From assembly GCA_021521415.1 (NCBI GenBank), contig JAIQDT010001122.1:434001-498000 (forward strand): a stretch of DNA of 64,000 nucleotides. The letters are read 5' to 3'. The notes under the pieces are model-generated. The model was not told where the DNA came from. It searched no databases and worked only from the letters and a program-made list of their open reading frames with translations. Each line of letters begins with the position of its first letter. The first letter of the stretch is position 1. The position numbers and the translations under genes are program-made. Shown here piece by piece: positions 24,821-37,097 of this stretch. Source of the stretch: Bidens hawaiensis. Lineage: Eukaryota; Streptophyta; Magnoliopsida; Asterales; Asteraceae.

Positions 24821-25472
24821 CAGCAACAAGTTGTAATGGCTAACAATGCTGAACAGACAATAGCGATTATCGTCGGCGCGGGTCCATCAGTGCTAGCCAC
24901 CGCGGCATGCCTCCATCAACTTCCGATCCCATAAATAATACTCGAACACGAAGATTGTTTTACATCAATATTCAACAAAAAATCATATAACCGCCTTCAT
25001 TTACACTTACAAAAACAATATTGTGAGCTTCCACACCTTCCATTTCCTTTAGAGTTTCCAACATATGTCCCAAGAAAAGATTTCTTAAGCTACTTGAACA
25101 ACTATGCATCTTGTTTTGCAGGTTTGGCTAGGTAACATAATGGAAATGTATCGGACTGCAAATCCTGGAATGACGGTAACATTAATCTGAGGTTTCACAA
25201 CCTCATAAAGTTCGAGGAAGATAAATGGAAGGTGGAGTTGGGAATAATAATATGTGGTATGAAGGGAGGTTTTTGGTGGCGGAAACTGGAGAGAACACTG
25301 AGTCGTTTATACCAAAGGTTGGGGGGTTAAGTGAGTTTAAAGGAAAAGTTATTCATTCGACTGAGTATAAGTCTGGTGAAAAATATTTAAACAAGAATGT
25401 TTTGGTGGTCGGAGCGGGTAATTCCAGCATGGAAATTGCACTTGATTTGGCGAATTATGGTGCTAAAACATC

Positions 25473-25652
25473 AAGGTGTGTTTGGTATGAAAGAATGGAG
25501 AGTGGAATGGAATAAATTATTCTAATGAAATGAATTAAAACATGTTTGATTGTTATATGGTAATGGAATGAGTTATTCTTTTCAATTATAGGATTTTCAT
25601 TCCTTTAAGAAGTGGTTTTTTTTTCATTCCTTCAAAGAATGAAATGACCCAA

Positions 25653-25691
<39 letters not shown>

Positions 25692-25786
25692 ATTATTAAA
25701 TTATTATTAAAATTTTATTATTATTATTATTAAATTATTATTATTATTATTATTGTTATATTGTCATATTATTATAGTTCTTCTTC

Positions 25787-25831
<45 letters not shown>

Positions 25832-26018
25832 GATTTTTATATTATAATATGTTAGAATCATTATTATATTTAAATTTGGTGACTTAATATTTCACAACGC
25901 GGATGTGTGATTCAACGTTTTTACGATTTTATTATTTGATTAAATAATCTCGTTGTAACGCATGGGTTTTAAAAACTAGTTATCATAAATATTCATATGA
26001 TTAATTATTATTATTTTC

Positions 26019-26050
<32 letters not shown>

Positions 26051-26188
26051 GTGAAGAATCATTTTATTTCTACATGATAACCAAACATGACAATGGAATT
26101 GTAATGATCCATTTTATTACTTTGTCCATTCCATTACCACGTTCATTCCATTCCCTTATTTATTCCATTGCCACATACCAAACAGGCC
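25473..26188. mobile_element. Non-autonomous TIR element in exon 1 of YUCCA copy B
   Basis: Copy A reads aaaacatccattgttg; copy B reads aaaacatc, 716 bp, then cattgttg. The ends are imperfect inverted repeats (aaggtgtgtttggtatgaaa at left; reverse complement of the right end ggcctgtttggtatgtgg), with gaatggaat motifs in from each end. The interior has (AAT)n, a (CAT)n tract at 25788-25832 and no ORF. The termini resemble hAT or PIF/Harbinger MITEs. No target-site duplication longer than one base can be seen. Confidence 0.65.
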
Positions 26189-26584
26189 CATTGTTGTCTG
26201 AAGTCTGGTATGTTTAAACACCTTATCATTTGCTATTATATAAATTAGCTAGTTTATGCTATTATTAATTATATTGTATTATTTTTAGTAATTGCTATTA
26301 TTGTTAGTAAATAGTATATAATAACCCTTTAATCGAATAAAATAAAATAATAGTTACTTCCTTTTTTGTTAATAATACTATTTGAAGTAGTTTCGTTTAC
26401 TTAAAAGATGTAGAGAATATTAAAATAAATGTGATCTTTGGTTTGTTTTGTGTTTGAAACTCAACAGAATAGAACAGAATAGACATTCCTTAGTTCTTAA
26501 TTTTTTAATTTTGAAAGAAATACTTTAATACGAAGGTGGTATGGTGATTTAAATATGATCCAATTTAAGTTTTTAATGTACGTA

Positions 26585-29500
26585 TCTAACTAATATATTA
26601 AAGCAACACAATTTTGTTCACATGTCTTTCACCTAGGTTGTCTACATAGGCTTCCATATCATCAACCTTCCATAAATCTATTTTCCACATATTCACAATA
26701 AAATTTTAATCAATGATATTAACGTTTATATTTTTGTAACTTATTAATGTAATTATGATATTTAACTAATATATTAAAGCAACACAATTTTTTCCACATA
26801 TCCTTCACCTAGGTTGTCCACATAAGCTTCCATGTTATCAACCTTCCATAAATCTATTTTCCATATATTCACAATAAAATTTTAATTAATGATATTGACT
26901 TTTATATTTTTGTAGCATATTAATGAAATTATGATATTAATTATTCTAATTATTGTTAGAATTATAAAACTTATTAAATTTACTAGGTTTAGACTGTTCA
27001 TGGTTTCTTCTTTAAAAGGCACATGCTTTGTTCAAAAATGATAACGCTCCCCATCGTTTGTAACCAGATTCTTCACCTCATTTATAAACGGTTTTTCATG
27101 ATTTGTCGGTTTCATAATCCAAGCAACATCAAATATGTTCATCGTTTGCAATTATCAGATATGATTTATATTTTAATGTTTTATTGATTTTTGTGAAAAA
27201 CAACATATAATCTAATCTAACTAATATATAAAAGCAACACAATTTTGTCCACATGTCCTTCACCTAGGTTGTCCATATAGGCTTTCATGTCATCAACCTC
27301 CCATAAATTTATTTTTCACATATTCACAATAGAATTTTAATCAATGATATTGACTTTTATATTTTTGTAACTTATTAATGTAATTATGATATTAATTATT
27401 CTAATTATTGTTAGAATTATAAAACTTATTAAATTTACTAGGTTTAGACTGTTCATGGTTTCTTCTTTAAAAGTCACATGCTTCGTTCAAAAATTATAAC
27501 GCTCCCCATCGTTTGTAATCAGATTCTTTGCCTCATCTATAACCGGTTCTTCATGATTTGTCGGTTTCATAATCCAAATAACATCAAATATGTTCATCGT
27601 TTGCAATTATCAGGTATGATTTATATTTTAGTGTTTAATTGATTTTTGTGAAGAACAACATCTAATCTAACTAATATATTAAAGCAACACAATTTTGTCC
27701 ACGTGTCCTTCACCTAGGTCGCTCACATAGTTTTCCATGTTATTAACCTTCCATAAATCTATTTTTCACATATTCACAATAGAATTTTAATCAATGATAT
27801 TGACTTTTATATTTTTGTAACTTATTAATGTAATTATGATATTAATTATTCTAAGTATTGTTAGAATTATAAAACTTATTAAATTTACTACGTTTAGATT
27901 GTTTATCGTTTCTTCTTTAAAAGGCACATGCTTCGTTCAAAAATCGTAACGCTCCCTATCGTTTGTAACCATATTCTTCGCCTCATCTGTAACCGGTTCT
28001 TCATGATTTGTCGGTTTCTTAATCGAAACAACATCAAATATGTTCATCGATTGCAATTATCAGGTATGATTTATATTTTAGTGTTTAATCGATTTTTGTG
28101 AAGAACAACATCAAATATAATCTAATCTAACTAATATATTGAAGCAACACAACTTTGTCCACATGTCCTTCACCTAGGTTGTCCACATAGGCTTTCATGT
28201 CATCAACCTTCCAGAAATCTATTTTCCACATATTCACAATAAAGTTTTAATCAATGATATTAACTTTTATATTTTTGTAACTTATTAATGTAATTATGAT
28301 ATTAATTATTCTAATTATTGTTTATATTTTTGTAACTTATTAATGTAATGATGATATTAATTATTCAATTATTGTTAGAGTTATAAAACTTATTAAATTT
28401 ACTAGGTTTAAACTGTTCATAGTTTTTTCTTTAAAAGGCACATGCTTAGTTAAAAAATCATAACGCTCCCCATCTAACAATTAATTATTCAATTATTGTT
28501 AGAATTATAAATTTATGATTTCAACCTTTCATAAATCTATTTTTTGTATATTCATAATAAAATTTCAATCAATGATATTGACTTTTATATTTTTGTAACT
28601 TATTAATGTTATTATGATATTAATTATTCTAATTATTGTCAGAATTATAAAACTTATTAAATTTACTAGGTTTACATTGTTCATCGTTTTTTTAAAAGGC
28701 ACATGCTTCGTTCAAAAATCATAACGCTCTCCATCGTTTGTAACCAGATTCTTCGCCTCATCTATAACTTGTTCTTCATGATTTGTCGGTTTCATAATCC
28801 AAACAACATCAAATATGTTCATCGGTTGCAATTATCATGTATGATTTATATTTTAGTGTTTAATCAATTTTTGTGAAGAACAACATCAACTTGATTCGCT
28901 GTTATTGGATTTAGGGTTTAACTACATGATTTTTTATACTAACGATTAATAGATTTGATATTTAATCTATGCCTATTAATCGATTTATGCTTTAATCTAT
29001 TTAGGGTTTAAAGATATATATATTTTTTTTAAAAATTATCGGTTAATTGATATGATTTTTAATATGTTTGTTACTTTAAATTATGTTTATATATTGCGAT
29101 TTTTTGTTCCTAATACGCCTTTTTCCAAGTTTCACTAATATTAATTTATTTTTCTGACTTATCAATTTAAAATTTGAAAATCTTATTATATACGAATAGG
29201 AACCTAACTGTTATAATAATTAAAATATTAGTTTATTATATTTAACACATTCCTTTATTTGGTATATTATTAGTCAAACAATAGTAATTAATTTAACGAG
29301 CATCTAATCTAATCTAACTAATATATTAAAGTAATAAAATTTTGTCCACGTGTCCTTCACCTATGTTGTCCACATAGGCTTCCATGTCATCAACCTTCCA
29401 TAAATCTATTTTCCACATATTCACAATAAAAATTTAATCAATGATATTGACTTTTATATTTTTGTAACTTATTAATGTAATTATGATATTAATTATTCTA

Positions 29501-29998
29501 ATTATTGTTAGAATTAAAAAACTTATTAAAATTACTAGGTTTAAATTGTTCATCGTTTCTTCTTTAAAAGGCACATGCTTCGTTCGAAAATCATAACGCT
29601 CCCCATCGTTTGTAACCAGATTCTTCGCTTCATCTATAACCGACATTTTTTGTTTCAAAAGGTTTTTGAATGAAAACTCTGCACGAGTGAAAATATAAGT
29701 TTAAACCTGATATGTATTTGTAAGCTTAGTTTTCAAATAATATTACAAAATCTGTTACTAATGTGTTTTTTTTTTCAGGTATAATGGTTCATTTATGTTA
29801 TATCATTCCTTATTTACTAAATTATTTATTTATAAAGTATTTTCTATTTTTGTTATAGACATAGTTTAACATCTTTTGTAATATATGCTGGTAAAAAATT
29901 TATGTTAAATATTTGTGTTGATTGAATATGTTTTTTTACGTTTTATATTGTTTCTTGATATGTTTTCCACCTGTGTGTAACACGGGTTATTATCCTAG
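26585..29998 (+). mobile_element. Helitron 1, non-autonomous, with reiterated 5' modules
   Basis: It is inserted exactly between A (26584) and T (29999) of the copy B intron, whose empty-site sequence is seen in copy A. The 5' end is TCTAACTAATATATTAAAG. The 3' end is a short hairpin (cctgtgtgtaacacggg) followed by ttattatCCTAG, so CTAG sits next to T, as Helitrons require. The 5'-end sequence recurs at 26761, 27216, 27666, 28126 and 29313, with modules of about 450-460 bp. No Rep/helicase is encoded. An open stretch on the minus strand (29434-29658) repeats in other modules as stop-interrupted sequence and is not called. Confidence 0.8.
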
Positions 29999-30331
29999 TA
30001 AGCTAATATATCTTGATTTAAATATTAGTAAAGTGTCAAAATAGTCTCTAAAGTTTGATCATTTTTGTGACTTTCACCCAAAAAGTTTCTTATTTCCAGC
30101 TGGGCCCTTAAGGTTTCCCAACTGTTGTCGTTATCATCCAAATCAATAACTTCATCTATTTTAATCATTAACTCATGGGCAGTTATGTCTTTTCACCTGT
30201 TTTGTAAGTAAAAAAAAAACCTAAACCATGTGTTTATTTAAATCAAGTGGGACCCATCTTCATCCCACTCTATCCATAATTCCATACCCCTAGCCGGTTA
30301 CCACCATCAACGGCAAACCACCGCCAGAGCC

Positions 30332-31524
30332 AAGGACGGATCTATTTAGTGAACGGGTGGTTCCCCGAACCACTTGAGTTTTGAAATAATATTTATATAT
30401 AGAAAATATTAGAGGAAACCACATTATAAATTAGGAAGGAACCACCCCCATTTACATTACAAAAGCTGGTCTAGTTGGTAAGAAGTTGGTTTTGTAAACT
30501 TAAGGTCACGGGTTCGATTCCGGTTGTTAGATGATTTTTTTGAACTTTTTTTTTCTAATTCAGTTTTATGTCCTTATATCAATTTAGGGTTTTATAAAAC
30601 ACACAGTACACAACTACACTGCCTCTCTCCCCTTTTCAAACTCACGCACACAACTACCATACCATCACTGTTCTTCGACCACCGCCGCTACCTGCTGCTT
30701 TTTCGGCCGACCGCACACCTTCTGCCTTCCTCCAATTCTCCTGCCTTCTATTCTTCCTCGAAGCTTGAATCCTCCCACTTTAAAGGTAAAATAAGTTTCA
30801 AATTATATATTTATCCTACTGCTACCAAAGATAAAATAACACAAACCACCTGCAATCAATATACTTCTGTGGGAATTCTCTATGAAGAACACCATTGAGC
30901 ACATCTAATCCTAGAACTGTATTGCAGTAGCAAGAGTTTATAAGGTAAGAATGATATAAAAACTTGAATCCATATATTTGTTTGTAAATATAGGATTTAT
31001 TCACAAATTAAAATTCTAACATATTCCTACACAATTCAAAATTAACCATAGTTTTTGGTGAAAAAAAAGTATAATCGAACACCACAATAGTGTTATGAAT
31101 TATTTAACAATTACATTCATTTGTTAAATGTTGATTGTTTGTAATGCTGTTAATTGTTAAGTTATTTGCTAAGTTTAGTTTTAATTTGTTAGTTTGTTAG
31201 TTTCTTAGTTTTTAATTTGTTAGTTTGTAATTGTTGAAGAAGTAATGCAACGATTTCAAAAAGATGAGGTCTTGTAGGGACCAACTATAAGTATTTTTTT
31301 TTAATTCTTAAAGGCTAATGTATTTATATTATGTGTTTTTTAATTTATAATGACGGTGTCTCTTTTATTATTTTATTGTATTTTTATTATGTAATGAACT
31401 TTACCCGAACCATCAAACCGACCTGAACCTCAATCCGACCCGGAATTTTGTATACCCGACTCTATGAAATTGAATAATCTAAAAATAGTGCACCACCTGT
31501 AAAAAATTCCTGGATCTTCCACTG
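30332..31524. mobile_element. Insert in the MULE with a 9-bp target duplication
   Basis: It is flanked on both sides by GCCAGAGCC (30323-30331 and 31525-31533). The left end is aaggacggatctatttagtg; the right end, reverse complemented, is cagtggaagatccaggaatt, with little clear TIR. The interior has a tRNA-like A-box/B-box segment (30474-30532) and a short gene-like ORF (30524-30898) of unknown identity. A 9-bp duplication fits a Mutator-type transposase; the class is otherwise open. Confidence 0.6.
30474..30532 (+). other. tRNA-Thr-like / SINE-head segment
   Basis: An A-box-like tggtctagttgg and a perfect B-box ggttcgattcc are spaced as in a tRNA. Between them lies an anticodon-loop-like ttttgtaa, resembling tRNA-Thr(UGU). 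The acceptor stem does not pair well, so this is a derived or decayed sequence, possibly a SINE head, and not a working tRNA gene. Confidence 0.4.
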
Positions 31525-32039
31525 GCCAGAGCCGGTCGCTGCTAGAGCCCACATCCTGTCACTCCCTCGACCATCAATTTCGGCTCCCCCAACACAATTT
31601 CGGTTATGCGATGGGTGTGGAGGTGGTGGTTAATAATGGAGATTGCTAGAGTGGGGGTGAGGATCATCGGAGCTGTGGGGGAGTTTGGCTGGAAACAAAA
31701 GAAAGAAGAACGGGCTGATGATAAAATAGAGGCGGCCAACCTTTTAATAATTAATTATTTTTCATATTATTCTTATTATTATATTGTTATTATTATTAGT
31801 AAAATTGTTAAACTTATAAAAATACATAATTCCCTTGAATTAACAATGAAAAATAAATGGAGTTAGTGATTTGAACGTTATTAGCAACAATGAAAAACCT
31901 GTAGGGTTCAGTTGCAAAAGAGAAACTTTTTGGACGAAAGTCGCAAAAATGACCAAACCTCAGGAACAATTTTAAAACTTTACTCTTTAAGTGTTATATA
32001 AGTATTATCAAATGGGAATTTCAATGTATATAAACTATA

Positions 32040-35000
32040 TCTTAAATATATATAAATGAAACCTTTAAAAACTTTCTGGTTGCTCTCAATCTCCTCTCAA
32101 GCCACCAGGTTACTTTATTTGTAAATAGAGGCTTCTTATGCATTTGACCCAAATTCACGGGTATGGGTCTCACCAATCCAAGATAGCCCTTAAGCAGGTT
32201 ATAACATCTTATTAAATTAAAAATTAATTTCACCAAATATTTAATATGAAAATCCTATAGCATAGGGATATACTAAAAATTAATATCTTATAAACTAGAG
32301 AATGTTAGTGTCTATTTTGTAATTTTACCGATGTAATAGGATCAAGTAGGTGTTTAATTGTTTGTCTGGGGCGGATGGGGTTGTTGGAAATAGGTTTAAT
32401 GTCCTTATTATTGGATGCCGATTTTATTGTTTATTGGTCCCATCCTATCAACTTCTACAACTTGTTGGGGGGGGGGGGGGGTCTAGGAACCTGTGTAATT
32501 TGTACGGAGCTGGGATGAGGGTGGTGATTTGTGCCATTATGTATACATATGAGCAGTGTTGCAAAATAACCGACTATGCGCTGATTAATCCTTGATTAAT
32601 CGTTAGTCCTTCACTGATTAATTTTGGGCTAATCAGCCAATGGTCAATCCGGTCAAAGTCGACGGTTTCCGACGAGATTTTGACAAAATTTAGCGGTTTT
32701 CGGCGAGATTCCATAGAAACTAGTGGTTTTTGGCATGATTCAAGCCAATTTCCGGCCAAAATGTGTTTATGTATGTGTAAAACTAAAAATTACTTATAAA
32801 AATATGTGCATGTATATATAAAATTGTAATTTATACATTAAAGTCCGATCCGATTAATTGCTAGTCCCCACCCCACCGCCCTACTAGCGACTAGCGATTT
32901 TTACAACACTGCATATAAGTAAATTTCCTGTGTTTTACAACGAAGAATTTAAATTAATTTGTTCTCTTCCCGTTTCCTGAATAACTAACACACACATATC
33001 TATCTATCTATATAAATGGTTATAAAAAAAAATCATGCGCGTCACTTTCTTGTTGCTCCTCTCCCTCTCTCAGACCACCATATTGTTTGATTTGTGATAT
33101 GAGGTTTTCATGTGTAACACCCCAGCTTTAAACAGAATACGCTAGGGTGTAACATACAGATTGCTCACAAGCTCATGACACTATTAATGCGATAATTATA
33201 ATTACTTCATTTCATTAAATCACAAGTACAATTTGGCACTAATCAAATAACTTTGAGCTTCATTATGATATGTTTCTAATAACCTAATGGTTCAACTATC
33301 TAGTCTTCAATTCTCAAATTATACTTCAACCTGCAGCACGTTTGAAATAATATATTTTGTTAAAAATAATGTTTGTGAGAATTCATAAAGTTTTGCATAA
33401 GTATATAATACGAAAAGTGTAAAATTCACAAGTCAAGAACTAATGTTTCAATCATAAAGTAAAAGAAAAGTAAATACATGATATTCATGTTCGCTTGATA
33501 TAAGTTAAATCTACTAAGGAACCTCATTCGATGAGCTACTTGGAGTATAGATAATGATAATGATACCGCCATTTATTAACAAATGTTAAAAAAAATGAGC
33601 GGCGCAAGTACGTCCCGTCGGACCCTCCCACTTTGCGTTTGAGTATGTGTATGAGTCTCTTCCACCAACAAAAAACAATAAACAACTAGCACATAATCAC
33701 ATAATTTACAAGTAATATGATACAAAACAAATACATACAAGACACGCGTGTGAATTTTAGTTTACAACATGAAACACAAAATAATGAATAAAAATTTGAA
33801 ACGTGCTATACCCCAAAACGTGTAAAAGTAAAAAAGGGGTTACGAAAAACTCACTTGTTAAAGTAAGCGAGTGAAGCGAAATAAGCGTTTAAGCAAGCTA
33901 AACCGGACAAGTTCGGTTTGACAAATGGTCCTACGAAATAAAATCTAGATTCAAAATAACAGACATGAAATAAAATATCAAAGGCGGCAATAGGTTTTGT
34001 TCAAAATTTGGATTTAGAGTTTATAACAAAAAATATATTTTTCCCTCTATAATTGGTTTAGTAATGTTTTTGATGTAAAAATACCCAAGTTGGTAAAATT
34101 TATTAAGAATTTGGGTTGCGATATTTTTTAATCAATTTTTATGAGTTCGGCTGTTCAAGAAAGTTAGACAGGCCTAAAGAGTAAGAAAACGGTTTAAGCG
34201 AGTGGTTCGTTTTTAGTCAGACCTGAACCGGTTTTTATGTCGGGTTCGTTTCCGTCATCGTAAAAATATTATTCATTGGTTAGAACTTTAGTAGTTTATG
34301 TTTCAAAATTTATTGTAGAAAAATAACCAAACTTTATCCAAAATAAACATAAGCGAGTTGTGTTCGTTTTTAGTTAAACGAATGTCGTTTGAAGTATTTT
34401 TAATACAGCATAATATTCTAAACAAACTAAACTCGCAGAAAAATCAACCTACTAACCCGAGGAGTGAACACCAGACAAAAAGAATAAACTTGAACTTGGG
34501 CGGTTTGACTTTCCTTGGTCAAATTTGGACTTTGCACAAATTAGAGAGCTAGAACATAATTGAGAGTAAAATGGGTTGTGTTGTAAGATTTTTAGAAGTA
34601 GAGGCTAGTATTATACAGGCCAAGAATCGTTAAAAACAAAGTCAAAACGAATTAAATTGATGGCTAGTCATAAGGCTAGTCTTATGGAGAAAATCATGGA
34701 ATTGACTCAGTTGAATGTGTCAAGTGATGAATTGATGATGGAGACATGTCTAGGTTCATGAAATATGTTGGGACTTATATTTTAGACCAACGCATCGAAC
34801 TATTATTATTATGGGTGAAATTAATTAATATTTTTGGTCTCAACCAACGGTGGATGGCTTAAAGACCAAGACATGCTAGACTAGTACAAATAGATGTATT
34901 TGTTAATTGTTCTAGCATGAGTGTATTGTGTATTGTGTGAGATCTAGAGTTTATCTCTTTGAGAGAGCCGCCGCCTCCAGGATGAGCTCTCCTGGAGGTG

Positions 35001-36293
35001 GCTGATCTTTATTGTATGTATGTGTGTGTGTATGAGTGATTTGTAATGACAATCTTTTGGTTAATAAAATCATACTGCCACCTCTTTATCTTTGTGAATC
35101 GATTGCATATGTTTGTTCATCCAGTCTATTGTTCATTGTAATCGATTCAGGCTCTCTCCCGAACACCACTCATCCTTGCTCAGATCCGAGCAAGGAATAC
35201 GATTCGATCCTTGCTCAGATCCAAAACCCCCTTTCAAGAGCAAGGCTCTTTCAAGAGCGAATACGATTCGATCCTTGCTCAGATCCGAGCTCCACCGTTA
35301 ATAACGATCATTATTCACGCTTCCGCACCGGGGCTCGGTTCTTACAAAATATCTTCAAAAAGAGTTAAAAGAAAGAAAGTTTGATTTTTGAGAAGTTTAA
35401 ATAAATGGTCTTTGATAAAATAAAATTTAGGAATAAAATTCATGCGGGTCCGTAACATCATAAACATCAGAAATAAAAATCATAACAATAAAATCTTAAA
35501 CATGAGTTATAAATGACATGAAATTCAATACTTTAATTAATAAATGACGATTGAATTATGTCAAAATTTTGAAGCGGGTTGGGTTTTCGCAATTGAAAAG
35601 TAACGGATGTTACATCATGCGTTTGACTGAATTCACGGGTATGGATCTCATCAAATTCGGAGAGTCCTTAAATAAGTTATAACATCTCATTTATTTGTGA
35701 AACCTTTTCATAATCAAATAATAACTTTCTCAGATTATGGGTCTCACCAAATCCGGATAGTCTTTAAATGGGTTATAGCATCTCATTTATCTATGAAATA
35801 ACCCTTAATCATTGAACAATATATTTCGTGGGCCATGGGTCTCACCAAACACGGATAGCCCTTAAATCAGTATTAACATCTCATTTATTTGTGAAACCCT
35901 TTCATCATCAAACCCTAATTTAATTTCTCTCCTCAACATGTTCTCCTTTGTCAGTCTATCCTCTACATCACTCGTTAACTTACAATAATCGCTCACATCG
36001 TCAACCTTCCCTTTCAAGCATCAACCACAATCGTCATCTACATCAACCGCCTGTTTTTTCACAAAACAAATATTTGGGTTCGTTTATGTTCGTTAAAAAT
36101 CTAAAAACCTACGCATCTCAATCGAAAGAGCCCACACATTAAAAAATATAAGGAACGTAGCAAACTAATATATACGTATTAAATAAAAAAATTACGTTAA
36201 AAATAAAAACAAATCATCACAAAATATAAAACATAAAAACGATTAAAAACAAAAACCTAAGTAAACCACCCTAACACGAGGGACTCAAACTAG
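32040..36293 (+). mobile_element. Helitron 2, non-autonomous, carrying a solo LTR
   Basis: It is inserted between A (32039) and T (36294) of the same YUCCA intron: left flank gtatataaactata, right flank tatacatatataatttcg, matching the continuous sequence of copy A near 21700-21730. The 5' end is TCTTAAATATATATAAATG. The 3' end is ccctaacacgagggactcaaaCTAG, with a GC-containing hairpin just before CTAG. The interior has tandem units (caccaaa..ggatagcccttaa..cataacatctcattta), a second copy of its own start near 33005-33112, and the solo LTR at 33113-35614. No Rep/helicase was seen. Confidence 0.75.
33113..35614 (-). mobile_element. Solo LTR (chromovirus-like), 2502 bp, inside Helitron 2
   Basis: It is flanked by TCATG (33108-33112 and 35615-35619), with ends TGTAACACCCC and GATGTTACA. 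It shares several blocks with the solo LTR at 15393-17903 (for example accccaaaac..aaaaaggggt..cgaaaaactcac) and is in the same minus orientation. A hairpin (gccgcctccagga / tcctggaggtggc, about 34971-35001) and a direct repeat (aatacgattcgatccttgct at about 35198 and 35259) lie inside. The region 34770-35164 starts TGTTGGGACTT and could be a further small insert, but I cannot confirm ends. Confidence 0.75.
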
Positions 36294-37087
36294 TATACAT
36301 ATATAATTTCGATTGATATCATGATTTCAAAATATTATCAAATATAAATTTTTCGTAATATATTGGCTGAAATTAATTTCAACTCAGTAAATGATTACTG
36401 ATAGCCTCAATTTCGTACGCATTTTCCTCCAGCAATCACACACTAACTAAAAAGTAACATCATTAGCTGTTCGAAGATGTGGAAAATACGTATGGGATGT
36501 TTGGGATTGATGTATGAAGATACATTCAAAATCGAGATTGTGTGTAAAAATTCTCTAAGTTGGGATATTTAATATATCCCGACCAATAGGTGAAAGTCGA
36601 GATTACTAAAATCTAATAGTGATTTATGTCGTATATGTTTGCAACAAAGGTTCACTTAGTTTCAAGATGGTCAGTAAATCTTGGATTGATGTTACAAAAG
36701 AGTTTACCATTGCATTTGGTTGACTCCATGTTGGTATTGGTTAACAAGATAATGTATGGAGATCTAACTAAGTACCGTATTCAAAGGCCCAAAGAAGGTT
36801 CGTTTTCGGGTATACTAAGAATCGGAAAATATCCCTTTATTAACGTGGGTACAACCGAAAAGATCAAGTCTGGCGAGATACAAGTATGTTCGATTTTCTC
36901 AAATGTCACAACATGTTATATCTGCATGTTAAATTGTTAATAACACGATTTTTATCTTATTTCTTAACGTGTAAATAGGTTTTGCCGGCGTTTAAAAGTA
37001 TAAAAGGCGGAGGGGATGAAGTTGTTTTTGGGAATGGTAAAAGTTATGAGTTAGATGTGATTCTGTTTGCGAAAAACAAAACAAAAC

Positions 37088-37097
37088 AAAAACATGC
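37088..37097 (+). repeat. Target-site duplication (left) of the LINE
   Basis: AAAAACATGC here and at 44847-44856 bound the LINE. The right copy merges with a poly-A tail, as in target-primed reverse transcription. Confidence 0.65.

Larger units (their letters stand above)
30027..31997. mobile_element. Mutator-like (MULE) non-autonomous element
   Basis: It has long imperfect terminal inverted repeats of about 100 bp. The left begins agtaaagtgtcaaaatagtc and continues tttttgtgactttc and ccaaaaagtttct. The reverse complement of the right end begins agtaaagttttaaaattgtt and continues tttttgcgactttcgtccaaa. The element interrupts the same intron of copy B: flanking ttaaatatt (30018-30026) and ataagtatt (31998-32006) match at 7 of 9 bases, as expected of an aged 9-bp duplication. 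No transposase is seen. The interior carries a separate insert (30332-31524). Confidence 0.7.

Noticed and set aside
30474..30532. Functional tRNA-Thr gene
   Set aside because: A and B boxes are present, but the acceptor stem does not pair and the segment lies inside a transposon.
24836..37071. Three separate YUCCA-like copies (20.7, 24.8 and 36.6 kb)
   Set aside because: Exon order and intron flanks show that the second and third are exon 1 and exons 2-4 of one gene, pushed apart by insertions.
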